Source: JBBSMX01 sp038232935 (GTDB taxonomy: Bacteria > Bacteroidota > Rhodothermia > Rhodothermales > JANQRZ01). Taken from it: 64,000 nt of DNA. The notes below the pieces were generated by a model. It did no database searches. It had not been told where the DNA came from and saw nothing but the letters and a program-made list of their open reading frames with translations. Below, one piece after another: positions 17,379 to 26,745 of the stretch. Position 1 is the stretch's first letter. The number at the start of each line of letters is the position of its first letter. Location of the stretch: assembly GCA_038232935.1 (NCBI GenBank), contig JBBSMX010000004.1, positions 1 through 64,000 of the forward strand, in the 5' to 3' direction. The position numbers and the translations under genes were made by a program.

Positions 17379-20219
17379 ATGATCTCGAAAGACCTCAAGA
17401 AGCTCCTTCAGAAACTCAACGGCACCATGACGCGCGCCCTCGAAGCAGGGGCCGGGTTCAGCATCGCGCGCGGCCACTATGAGGTCACCACCGAGCACCT
17501 GCTCGCCAAGCTGCTCGAAGCCGGCGACGGCGACCTCCCCCGCATCCTCGACCGCTTCGGCGTGGACAACGGGAAGGTGTGGGAAGCGCTCATGGCGCGT
17601 TTGGAAAGCTTTAAGACCGGCAACACGGGCCGTCCCGCGTTCTCCCCGCTCATGCTCGACCTCGTCGAGAAAGCGTGGGTGGCGGGTTCCGTGCACCACG
17701 GCGACACGGAGGTCCGCTCGGGCTACCTCTTGGAGGCGATGCTGGAGAGCGAGGGGCTGCGGATGGACGAGGTGAAGGACGTGCTCCAGCCCGTCAAAGC
17801 CGAAGCGCTCCGCGACGACTTCTTCGAGATCGTCGCCGGCTCGTCCGAGAACCAGCCGTCGCACCGTGCCGGGGGGCCGAGTGCGAGCGGAGCCGGAAAG
17901 CGCGAGGGCGAGACCGCGCTCGACCTCTACACCGAGAACATCACGCAGAAAGCGCGTGACGGGAAGATCGACCCCGTGTTCGCCCGCGACGGCGAGATCC
18001 GGCAGATGGTGGATGTGCTCAGCCGCCGGCGCAAGAACAACCCGATCCTCGTCGGCGAGGCAGGCGTCGGCAAGTCCGCCGTGCTGGAAGGGTTCGCGCT
18101 CCGGCTGGCGCAGGGCGACGTGCCGGACAGCTTGAAGGAAGTCGAGATCGTCGCGCTCGACCTCGGGCTGTTGCAGGCCGGGGCCGGGGTGAAAGGCGAG
18201 TTCGAGAACCGGCTGAAGTCCGTGATCAAAGAGGTCAAAGAGGCCCCGAAGCCGACGATCCTCTTCATCGACGAGGCGCACACGCTCATTGGCGCGGGCG
18301 GGGCGGCGGGCACGGCCGACGCCGCGAACCTGCTCAAGCCCGCCCTCGCGCGCGGCGAGCTCCGGACGGTCGCGGCGACGACGTGGAGCGAGTACAAGAA
18401 GTACATCGAGAAGGACCCCGCCCTCGAACGCCGTTTCCAGATGATCAAGGTCGATGAACCCTCCGTCGAGGACGCGTCGACGATGATGCGCGGGATCAAG
18501 TCGAAGTACGAGGATCACCACGACGTCCAGATCACGAACGCCGCCGCGCACGCCGCCGCCGCGCTTTCGGAGCGCTACATCACCGGCCGCCAACTCCCGG
18601 ACAAAGCCGTGGACCTCATGGATACGGCCTCGGCTCGCGTCAAGATGAGCCAGTCCTCGAAGCCCGGTGCCGTCGACAACATCGAGCGCCGCCTGCTCGA
18701 CCTCTCCATCACCGCGAAGGCCATGCGGCGCGACCTCGATACCGGACTCACCCACGACCACGACGCCCTCAGCGCCATCGAGGCGGAGCACACTGAGTTC
18801 GAAGGGAAGCGCGACGCCCTGCTCGCCCGGTGGGAGCAGGAGCGCGACCTCGTGAAGCAGATCGACGGCCTCCGCCGCCAGATCTCCTCCAGCATCGGCG
18901 GCGATGGTTCGGCATCGCTCACCACAGGCTCCGCGCCGGCCGATCACCAGGCCCTCCGCGCCGACCTAGACCGGCTGAGCGCCGAGCTCGCCGCGATGCA
19001 GAAGGAGGAAGCGCTCGTCCACGCCGTCGTCAACGAGCACGTCATCGCCCGGATCATTGCGGATTGGACCGGCATCCCCGTCGGCAACATGGAGCAGGAC
19101 GAGGCGCAGATGCTGCTCCAACTCGAAGACCGCCTCCGCACAGCCATCAAAGGGCAGGACGAAGCGCTCGACCAGATCGCCGACTCGATCCGCACGGCGA
19201 AGGCGGGGATGGGCAATCCCGACGCGCCGATCGCCGTGTTCCTCCTCGTCGGGCCGAGCGGGACGGGCAAGACCGAGACGGCCAAGCAGCTCGCCGAGCT
19301 ATTGTTCGGCGGCGAGCGCTTCCTTATCACCATCAACATGAGCGAGTACCAGGAGGCCCACACCGTCTCCTCGCTCAAAGGCTCGCCGCCCGGCTACGTC
19401 GGCTACGGCGAGGGCGGCGTGCTCACCGAGGCCGTCCGCCAGCGCCCGTACTCCGTCGTCCTCCTCGACGAAACGGAGAAGGCGCACCTCGACGTGATGG
19501 AGCTGTTCTACCAGGTGCTCGACAGCGGTTTCATGCGCGATGGCGAGGGCCGCGAGATCAATTTCAAGAACACCATCATCCTGATGACCTCCAACATCGG
19601 GAGCGAGACCGTCGTCGAACTCGCGACCAGAGGCGATCGGCCCGATGCCGACACGCTGCGTACGGCCATCCACCCGCAGCTCGTCCACCACTTCCAGGCC
19701 GCCCTCCTGGCCCGGATGAAGGTGGTCCCGTACTTCCCGCTCGACAAGGTGGCCATCAGCCGGATCACCCGACTCAAGCTCAACAAGATCGGAAAGCGGC
19801 TCCGCAACACGCACGGGATGGCCTTCGAGTACGGCGACGACGTCGTGGACCGCATCGCCGAGCGCTGCACGCAGGTCGATTCCGGCGCGCGCAACATCGA
19901 CTTCATCATCGACCGGACGCTGCTCCCCGAGGCCTCGCGCGCTCTCCTCGCGCAGATGGCCGACGAGCACGTGCCCGAGCGGCTCGAACTCGGCATCAAC
20001 GACCGCGGCGACTTTACCTACACTTTCGACGGCGTCCGCTATGGCGCTGGCAACAGATTGGGCACCGATGAGCCGGAAGCCATCGATGAGCCGGAAGCCA
20101 TAGCTACCGACGAGGTTTCGATGGACGGTGAGACCGAAGCGGCTGTGATGCCTTCATCGGGAGATGGTGAGGTCGGGGAAGCCAGCGAGCCTGAGCGCCC
20201 CGAGACACCCGCTGAGTAG
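17379..20219 (+). CDS. clpV: T6SS sheath-recycling AAA+ ATPase ClpV (TssH)
   Basis: 946 residues, longer than most ClpV proteins. An N-domain (about 1-150) is followed by two AAA+ modules: Walker A GEAGVGKS at about 226 with Walker B ILFIDEAHTL at about 293, and Walker A GPSGTGKT at about 625 with VVLLDETEKAH downstream. ClpV extracts TssC from contracted sheaths for reuse. The last roughly 60 residues are an acidic tail with a duplicated DEPEAI unit and no recognised domain, accounting for the excess length. The gene lies 11 bases after tssG. Confidence 0.94.
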   Translation: MISKDLKKLLQKLNGTMTRALEAGAGFSIARGHYEVTTEHLLAKLLEAGDGDLPRILDRFGVDNGKVWEALMARLESFKTGNTGRPAFSPLMLDLVEKAWVAGSVHHGDTEVRSGYLLEAMLESEGLRMDEVKDVLQPVKAEALRDDFFEIVAGSSENQPSHRAGGPSASGAGKREGETALDLYTENITQKARDGKIDPVFARDGEIRQMVDVLSRRRKNNPILVGEAGVGKSAVLEGFALRLAQGDVPDSLKEVEIVALDLGLLQAGAGVKGEFENRLKSVIKEVKEAPKPTILFIDEAHTLIGAGGAAGTADAANLLKPALARGELRTVAATTWSEYKKYIEKDPALERRFQMIKVDEPSVEDASTMMRGIKSKYEDHHDVQITNAAAHAAAALSERYITGRQLPDKAVDLMDTASARVKMSQSSKPGAVDNIERRLLDLSITAKAMRRDLDTGLTHDHDALSAIEAEHTEFEGKRDALLARWEQERDLVKQIDGLRRQISSSIGGDGSASLTTGSAPADHQALRADLDRLSAELAAMQKEEALVHAVVNEHVIARIIADWTGIPVGNMEQDEAQMLLQLEDRLRTAIKGQDEALDQIADSIRTAKAGMGNPDAPIAVFLLVGPSGTGKTETAKQLAELLFGGERFLITINMSEYQEAHTVSSLKGSPPGYVGYGEGGVLTEAVRQRPYSVVLLDETEKAHLDVMELFYQVLDSGFMRDGEGREINFKNTIILMTSNIGSETVVELATRGDRPDADTLRTAIHPQLVHHFQAALLARMKVVPYFPLDKVAISRITRLKLNKIGKRLRNTHGMAFEYGDDVVDRIAERCTQVDSGARNIDFIIDRTLLPEASRALLAQMADEHVPERLELGINDRGDFTYTFDGVRYGAGNRLGTDEPEAIDEPEAIATDEVSMDGETEAAVMPSSGDGEVGEASEPERPETPAE

Positions 20220-20269
20220 GGCCTACATATTCCTGATCATTCTACTCGCATTACACAGGTCAGCTTACG

Positions 20270-23200
20270 ATGCCGGAAAACAGGTTCTCATTTGAGGTCC
20301 AGGCGAACGACGGTGACTCCACGGCCAAGCCTGCCAGACCCCCCACCGTAACGAGTTTTACTGTTCTGGCGTTCGAGGGGGAAGAGAAGGTCTCGCAGCC
20401 GTTCGAGTACCGGCTCGTCCTCGCCTATGAAAAAACGACCATCGATTTTGAGAAGGTGGTAAACCAGAATGCCACCCTCACGATGGAGTTGGTTGAGGTC
20501 TCAGCGGCCCCGACGACGGCCAGCAATGCAGCTAGCTCTACGGCAAGCACTACGACCAAGAGCAAGAAGGTCGTAAAGGGGATCGTGTCGAGCTTTCGGG
20601 TAACGCAGCAACTCGACGACGGTCAACTGGAGTGCGAGGCAGTCCTCGTCCCCAAGCTGTGGCGGCTCGGGATGTTCTACCGGAGTCGGGTGTTTCAAGG
20701 CCTCACGGTGGTGGAGATCGTCGATAAGGTTTTGGGTCAGGACCTCGCCCCCCTCACCCAGGACCAGCTGGATGCAGCGGACTTGCTCGGCGGTGTTCCC
20801 GACACGAACAATGTCCCCGCGCTCATCAAAGGGACGGACTACGACTTCAAGTTCACGGACCCGGTGGCGTTCGTGTATCCGAAGAGGGAGTTCGTCATGC
20901 AGTACCAAGAGACCGACCTTGATTTCTTCCAGCGCTTGATCGAGGACATCGGGATCTATTACTATTTCGACGGTGGGAAGCTCATCTTTAACGATTCCAA
21001 GAGCCTACACCCTGACATAACGGGGAATAAAAGTGTAAAGTATCAGAAGGCGATGGCACCGGCTAAAGACCGCATATACCGCTTCGTGAGCAACGAGCGC
21101 GTGGTGCCTAAGACCGTTTCAGTCAGGGATTACGACTACGAGGCGTTCTCCCAGCACGCGAGCAAAAACATAGACACGAACACCACGAGTGCGGGAAATG
21201 ACTACGCTCGTGTGGGGACCTACACCGAGCACGGACGATACGCTGTGGCGGACCGGGGGTGGGTGGGCCTGAAGACCGGTAAGGACGGTGATGGGATTCC
21301 TGCTGATCCTGTTACGAATGCCGAGGATAATCGCGTCAGCCGCTTGAAGCGCATCGCCCTCGTCCGGGCCGAAGAGCTCGAGGCGCAGCGAGAGCGGGGA
21401 GACGGGCTGTCGAACGTGTCGCGGCTCCAGGCGGGCCACGTCTTCACACTGGCCGGTCACTTCCTCACCCCGGTTAACGGGGACTACTTCATCACCTCGG
21501 TGCGTCACCGCTACGCCAAGGTCGCAACGAAGGTAAGGGAGACAATCAAGGTAAAAGACAAAGAACACACCGTAGAGCACACAGAGGAGAATCTGGTCTA
21601 CGAGAACGAGTTCACCTGCCTGCCGGCTGGGATACAGTACCGCCCACCTCGCGTCACCCCAATTCCCCGCGTTCCCGGCATTATGACGGCGACGGTGAAG
21701 AATGACGACAAGATGGCCTACCTCGACGAGGAGGGTCGCTACCGCGTTCAGTTCCCCTTCGACCCTGCTCCCGAAGCTGGACCGTACAAGGGGAGTGAGG
21801 CCAAAAACCCCTCACGCCCGATCCGCCTCGCCCAGCCTTACGCTGGGAAGGATTTCGGGATGCACTTCCCCAACCGTGACAATGTGGAGATGGTGTTCGC
21901 CTGTCTCGACGGTGATCCCAACCGCCCTCTCGGCCTTTCCGTCGTCCCTACCCCCTGGATGCACTCGCCGGTCCCCAATACTGAACTCAAGCTAATCTCT
22001 CAGAACCCCGTAGCCGGCTCAGCTGCCTCTGCCGCTACTCAGGGGGGATCGGCCTGGGACGAGACCACCTTCGACGAGCTCAAAAACGTGATCCGCACGG
22101 CGGTCGGACACCAGATTGTGATGGACGACGGCGATCCGGGGTCGAGTGTAGGCATCACGATTCAAACCGGGAAGTCGGAGAACGCCGCCGGGCGGGATCT
22201 GCACTGGAGCAGCAAGATCGAGATGGGCGGCTATCGCCACATGAGTCCCGTCGAACAAGCCTTCGGGATCGCCAGTCATACCATCGGGTGGCTCAAGACC
22301 GGCTTGAGCCGGGACTACCCTGGTCTCGCTTCGGGTGCCCTCGGGGCAGTAGCGTCGGCGGTCAACACCAACAACTACCTCGATGACACCTACGGGACTA
22401 CGACACCGGTAGGAATTAACATAGCTACAAATAAAAATGTTGATATAACAGGAAAAGATGGAGTCAATATAACGTCACCCAACTTGTTTGGAATGTTTAG
22501 CTCTAGTCTGATGGGTGAAGATAGTATAACGAAAAGAAGTCAATATTATGCAGAGGCTATATCGAAATTTGTTGTTAATACCGTTTGGCAGGATCTCGTA
22601 AGTAATACAGCCGAGCTGGCAGATGGACTAGCCGATAATATCAAGGATTACTCTAAAAAAGGGTATCCACACCCGCTGGGACAAGCGTTGTTGAACTGGC
22701 GGTCCAACATCATAGATCAGCGCATTAGCGCTTTGTTTTTCACACTACTCCAGCGCACGGGAGTCAACATCTCCTCTATGGGCGAACTGAAGTTGACGTC
22801 GCTCCAAAGCACGGCCGTCGCAGCAGGGCAGGGGGGGCTCACCCTGAATTCGTACGGAGGCATCGAGCAAAAGGCCGACCTCGATGTCAAGATTGAAGCT
22901 GCGCAAGGCATCCGCATCGCTGCTGGAGGGGAGCGCTATAAGACGGACGGAATCCTAGGGGTCGTGGGGAAAAGAGCAAAGCCCTTTCTGCCCGTGCTAA
23001 AAGCCATTCAATTTGTCTCGTCTTTGGGAGAGCGCCTAGGGCGAAAGAAGGAATACAACGAGGCGGAGTATCCTATAGAATTGGAAAACGAACAGGGTTC
23101 TATTTTCATTCATACCGGTGGGCCTGACGAAGATGGGAAGGGCAATATTCTGATCCAGACCGAAGGGACGGGTGATATCAAAGCGTTTGCTAACAAAGAA

Positions 23201-23701
23201 AAGATTCATGGATTTTCTACGAAGGAAGTCGTCTTCGAAGTTGGCGACCGTGAGGGCCTTAAGGACGAGGCTGTGCTGAAGCAATACGACGACGCGAAGA
23301 AGGGAAGCAAGCTGGGTACCCGCATCAAGCAGACGGACAAGGTCGTTGATGTCTTTGGGAAAGACGAAGTCATGCTCAGCACGATGAAAGATGGGAGCGA
23401 ATCCTACCTCAAGATCAAAAAGGGAGATGAGATCGAGATCAAGTGCGGGCAGGCCAGCATCGTGCTGAAGAAAAACGGTGACATCACGTTCAAAGGCACG
23501 AATATCAAACTTGACGCGATGCAGAACATCGACGCGAAGGGCATGGACGTGAAGGTGAGCGCACAGAAGGAAGTGAGCATCAAGGGCGAACTGGGAGTCA
23601 AGACCGAGGGCGGCATTACAAATGATGTGAAAGGGGTCATGGTAACGCTCGATGGGACGATGACGGTTGTCAAGGGAAGCCTTGTCAAGGTGGGTTCCTA
23701 A
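20270..23701 (+). CDS. vgrG: T6SS spike protein VgrG, extended form
   Basis: 1143 residues. The gp27-like part covers about 25-450 (YQETDLDFFQRLIEDIGIYYYF) and the gp5 OB-fold about 470-565 (YLDEEGRYRVQFPFD, RLAQPYAGKDFGMHFP). The C-terminus returns to the needle-type repeat (KIKKGDEIEIKCGQASIVLK). Between about 600 and 950 is a long extension not typical of a plain VgrG, including an AT-rich patch (22418-22640) coding N/K/I-rich sequence. The extension may be an adaptor or effector module, but no catalytic motif was recognised. The following PAAR gene would tip the spike. Confidence 0.92.
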   Translation: MPENRFSFEVQANDGDSTAKPARPPTVTSFTVLAFEGEEKVSQPFEYRLVLAYEKTTIDFEKVVNQNATLTMELVEVSAAPTTASNAASSTASTTTKSKKVVKGIVSSFRVTQQLDDGQLECEAVLVPKLWRLGMFYRSRVFQGLTVVEIVDKVLGQDLAPLTQDQLDAADLLGGVPDTNNVPALIKGTDYDFKFTDPVAFVYPKREFVMQYQETDLDFFQRLIEDIGIYYYFDGGKLIFNDSKSLHPDITGNKSVKYQKAMAPAKDRIYRFVSNERVVPKTVSVRDYDYEAFSQHASKNIDTNTTSAGNDYARVGTYTEHGRYAVADRGWVGLKTGKDGDGIPADPVTNAEDNRVSRLKRIALVRAEELEAQRERGDGLSNVSRLQAGHVFTLAGHFLTPVNGDYFITSVRHRYAKVATKVRETIKVKDKEHTVEHTEENLVYENEFTCLPAGIQYRPPRVTPIPRVPGIMTATVKNDDKMAYLDEEGRYRVQFPFDPAPEAGPYKGSEAKNPSRPIRLAQPYAGKDFGMHFPNRDNVEMVFACLDGDPNRPLGLSVVPTPWMHSPVPNTELKLISQNPVAGSAASAATQGGSAWDETTFDELKNVIRTAVGHQIVMDDGDPGSSVGITIQTGKSENAAGRDLHWSSKIEMGGYRHMSPVEQAFGIASHTIGWLKTGLSRDYPGLASGALGAVASAVNTNNYLDDTYGTTTPVGINIATNKNVDITGKDGVNITSPNLFGMFSSSLMGEDSITKRSQYYAEAISKFVVNTVWQDLVSNTAELADGLADNIKDYSKKGYPHPLGQALLNWRSNIIDQRISALFFTLLQRTGVNISSMGELKLTSLQSTAVAAGQGGLTLNSYGGIEQKADLDVKIEAAQGIRIAAGGERYKTDGILGVVGKRAKPFLPVLKAIQFVSSLGERLGRKKEYNEAEYPIELENEQGSIFIHTGGPDEDGKGNILIQTEGTGDIKAFANKEKIHGFSTKEVVFEVGDREGLKDEAVLKQYDDAKKGSKLGTRIKQTDKVVDVFGKDEVMLSTMKDGSESYLKIKKGDEIEIKCGQASIVLKKNGDITFKGTNIKLDAMQNIDAKGMDVKVSAQKEVSIKGELGVKTEGGITNDVKGVMVTLDGTMTVVKGSLVKVGS

Positions 23702-23733
23702 GCTAATAACCACTCGATACGGAGAAATACGGT

Positions 23734-24063
23734 ATGCCGAAACCTGCTGCCCAGCTCGCTGACAACGCCGCCCACGGCCCGCCACTCCTCGGTGCAGGCC
23801 AGCCGACGGTGCTCATCGCCAACCGTCCCGCGTGGTGCGTCGGCGACAACCACACGTGCCCGATCCCGAACGCGCCGCCGCCGGTCGGGCCGGGGACGCC
23901 GCACGGGCCGGGCATCACCGCGCCGCCGGGGGCCATCACCGTCCTCATCAACAACAAGCCCGCCGCAGCCCTCGGCGATATGGTGATGGAGCCGGGGGCC
24001 GTCATGCCGCCGATGATCCCGAACCCGATCGTGATGGGCGCGCCGACCGTGCTCGTAGGCTGA
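23734..24063 (+). CDS. PAAR-type spike-tip protein
   Basis: 109 residues, rich in Gly and Pro, with repeated P.VLI.N and GD motifs: TVLIANRPAWCVGDNHTCP, then PPGAITVLINNKPAAALGDM and a final TVLVG. This matches stand-alone PAAR/PAAR-like proteins that sharpen the VgrG spike and carry effectors. It has no extension domain, so any cargo must be a separate polypeptide. It lies between two vgrG genes and could serve either. Confidence 0.85.
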   Translation: MPKPAAQLADNAAHGPPLLGAGQPTVLIANRPAWCVGDNHTCPIPNAPPPVGPGTPHGPGITAPPGAITVLINNKPAAALGDMVMEPGAVMPPMIPNPIVMGAPTVLVG

Positions 24064-24202
24064 GATAATCCGTTCGCTCGGCCTACGGTTATGGCCTGCT
24101 TGAACAGGCCTCTGCCGTCTTCCTCGTAACATAGACACAGATCGCGCACACCGCCGGATTTCGACGTGCCGCGGGTTGCGTTTCAACCGATTCCGAACTG
24201 TC

Positions 24203-26740
24203 ATGGCTACGAGTGCTGCGAACGAATCTCGCTTCTTTTTTAGCAACCCTGATATCCCACAGGAAGAACTCGAGGTCGTCGACTTCGTCGGCCGCGAGGC
24301 GATCTCTCAACTCTCTCGCTTCGAACTGAACCTGGTGTCGAAGAACCCATCGGTGCCGTTCTCCGACGTCGTTGATCGTCCCGCGATGCTCACGATGCAG
24401 GCGGGTACGGACCGATCGTACGTCCATGGCGTCGTAGCGGACTTTCAGCAGGGGAGCCCGGTCGGCGACTATTTCAGCTACCGAGCTGTGCTCGTCCCGC
24501 GACTGTGGCGACTGTCCCTCACCTACCAGAGCCGGGTCTTCCAGCACCTCAGCGTGCCCGAGATCGTGCGGCAGGTGTTGCAGGAGAGCGGCTATGCCTC
24601 GGACGACTTCCGTTTCGGGCTCACGGCCAGCTATCAGCCACGGGAGTACTGCACGCAGTATCAGGAGACCGACCTCGCCTTCCTCTCCCGCCTGCTCGAA
24701 TACGAAGGCATCCAGTTCTTCTTCGAACAGGAGGAGGAGCGGGAGGTCCTCGTGCTGACCGACAACCGGGGCGAGAACCCGCCGATCGGTAGCGAGAACG
24801 CGAAGGTGATCTACCGGCCCTCCAGCGGGATGGTGCCGGCCCACGAGGAAACGGTGCGCGAGTTCGTCTTTCGGGAGCAGGCCGTCACGGGGCGCGTCGT
24901 GCTAAAGGATTACAACTACCGGACGCCGGATGCGGACATCCGGGCCGAATTCCAGATCAGCGATGAACTGTCGGGCGTCCACTACGAATACGGCTCAAAC
25001 ATCAAGGATGCCGGAGAGGCCGAGCGGCTTGCGCGCGTCCGCAACGAGGAGATCGAGTGCCGGCGGCGGTTGGCTACGGGCGAGGGGACCAGCATGTATC
25101 TCCGGGCCGGTCACCACTTCACCCTCGACAAGCACTACCGCCTCGACCTCAACCAGTCCTATCTCGTGACCGAGGTCACGCACTACGGATCGCAACGCGG
25201 CCTCGTGTCGATGCAGGTCGGTGAGGATGCCGCGATGCCCTACCGCAACGTCTTCACATGCGTCCCTGTCTCCGTACAGTTCCGCCCGCTGCGCGTCACG
25301 CCCGAGCCGAAGCTGCCCGGCATCATGACGGCCAAGGTTGAGTCCGGTGGCGGAGACTACGCCTACCTCGACGACGAGGGGCGCTACCGCATCAAGATGC
25401 CCTTCGACCTCGCCGAGACCGAGCAGGCCGGAGCGTCGAAGCCTATCCGGCTCGCGCAGCCCTACGCCGGGGCCGACTACGGGATGCACTTCCCCGTCCA
25501 CGCCGACGCCGAGATGGTCTTCGCCTGCGTGGACGGCAACGTGGACCGTCCCCTCGGCCTCTCGACCGTGCCCAATCCCGCGCAGGGATCGCCGGTGAAG
25601 GGCGAAAACCACACCCGGAACGTGATCCGCACAGCCTCCAAAAACGAGATCTACATGGAGGATGAAGTGGGGAACGAGCGGATCAAGATCGAATCCCCCT
25701 ACAAGAACAGCATCTTACAACTCGGCTCGCCCAACGTCGCGGCCGACGGCGTGTGCCTCACGACCGACGGGGCAACTGCCGTCCACGGAAAGGAAGGCGT
25801 ATTCATCTCGGCGTGGGGCAGCATCGACCCCTCGCAGAGCTTGGCAGCGTGGAAGGCCGGCCTCTCGGTTCTGGACGGGAGCATGGGGGTGGTCGCTGCG
25901 GCTCTGGGGCTCCGACCCTTGTCGCTGCTGTCGGCGACGAACTTCGCTGGTTCGTTTGCAAGCCTTGTGACGGGCGTTCTGGGGCAGGGTGCTTACATCA
26001 CGGCCCCGCACGGCGTCGGTCTCTATTCGAGCACGAGCGTTTCCGCCGTGGCAGGCGCGGGAGGGATCGGCCTGTACAGCGCTGCCGGCGCGGACATCTG
26101 CTCGGCAGCAGGAATTTATCTGGGGACCGTGGCAGGCGGCGTTCATATCGGGGCCGCGCAAGGCGGCGTGAAGGTCGCGGCCGGCATAGGCAACATCGAA
26201 ATCGAAACCAAGACAGACGACATCGTCCTGACCACGAAGCTGGGCAACATCAAGCTGGACGCGTTCGACAAAATGAGTCTTGCTGCTGGAACGGGTAGGG
26301 TCCGGATCGAGAGTGAGTCTGACAAGCTGGAGTGCGAGGCCCGGAAGGATATCGAGATCAAGTCGAGAGAGGGTAACGTGCGAGTGGAAGCTGATCAGGC
26401 TGTAAACATCAAAAGCTCCCAGGAGCGAGTGGTGATCGAAGCGGAAAAGGAAATCGTTCTCAAATGTGGCGACACCACGCTTAAGATCAGCCCGGACGGG
26501 ATCGACCTCGATACGAAGAACTACGTCGAAGTGAAGTCGGGCGGAAGTGTGAACGCCTATGCGGGCGGAAGCCGGGGGCCGGCTCTGCTCATGGGCGCGA
26601 GCGGTTCCTTCAGCATCGCAAACAACATGGCTGCTTATTCCTTGGACACGAGCGGTAAAGCCGCGATCAGTGCAGTTCAAGTCGATATCAATGCGAAAGC
26701 CATGGCCCAATTAAAGGCCGCGCTCACTAAGGTCGGCTAA
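24203..26740 (+). CDS. vgrG: T6SS spike protein VgrG, second copy
   Basis: 845 residues from the ATG at 24203; an upstream in-frame start adds only nine unconserved residues. The gp27-like part includes EYCTQYQETDLAFLSRLLEYEGI; the OB-fold at about 370-460 has YAYLDDEGRYRIKMPFD and RLAQPYAGADYGMHFP. The C-terminal third is beta-helical needle repeat (NIEIETKTDDIVLTTKLGNI...). A Gly/Ala/Ser-rich stretch at about 540-650 has hydrophobic runs unusual for a needle. It ends five bases before the Rhs gene, suggesting the two work together. Confidence 0.92.
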   Translation: MATSAANESRFFFSNPDIPQEELEVVDFVGREAISQLSRFELNLVSKNPSVPFSDVVDRPAMLTMQAGTDRSYVHGVVADFQQGSPVGDYFSYRAVLVPRLWRLSLTYQSRVFQHLSVPEIVRQVLQESGYASDDFRFGLTASYQPREYCTQYQETDLAFLSRLLEYEGIQFFFEQEEEREVLVLTDNRGENPPIGSENAKVIYRPSSGMVPAHEETVREFVFREQAVTGRVVLKDYNYRTPDADIRAEFQISDELSGVHYEYGSNIKDAGEAERLARVRNEEIECRRRLATGEGTSMYLRAGHHFTLDKHYRLDLNQSYLVTEVTHYGSQRGLVSMQVGEDAAMPYRNVFTCVPVSVQFRPLRVTPEPKLPGIMTAKVESGGGDYAYLDDEGRYRIKMPFDLAETEQAGASKPIRLAQPYAGADYGMHFPVHADAEMVFACVDGNVDRPLGLSTVPNPAQGSPVKGENHTRNVIRTASKNEIYMEDEVGNERIKIESPYKNSILQLGSPNVAADGVCLTTDGATAVHGKEGVFISAWGSIDPSQSLAAWKAGLSVLDGSMGVVAAALGLRPLSLLSATNFAGSFASLVTGVLGQGAYITAPHGVGLYSSTSVSAVAGAGGIGLYSAAGADICSAAGIYLGTVAGGVHIGAAQGGVKVAAGIGNIEIETKTDDIVLTTKLGNIKLDAFDKMSLAAGTGRVRIESESDKLECEARKDIEIKSREGNVRVEADQAVNIKSSQERVVIEAEKEIVLKCGDTTLKISPDGIDLDTKNYVEVKSGGSVNAYAGGSRGPALLMGASGSFSIANNMAAYSLDTSGKAAISAVQVDINAKAMAQLKAALTKVG

Positions 26741-26745
26741 CAGCA

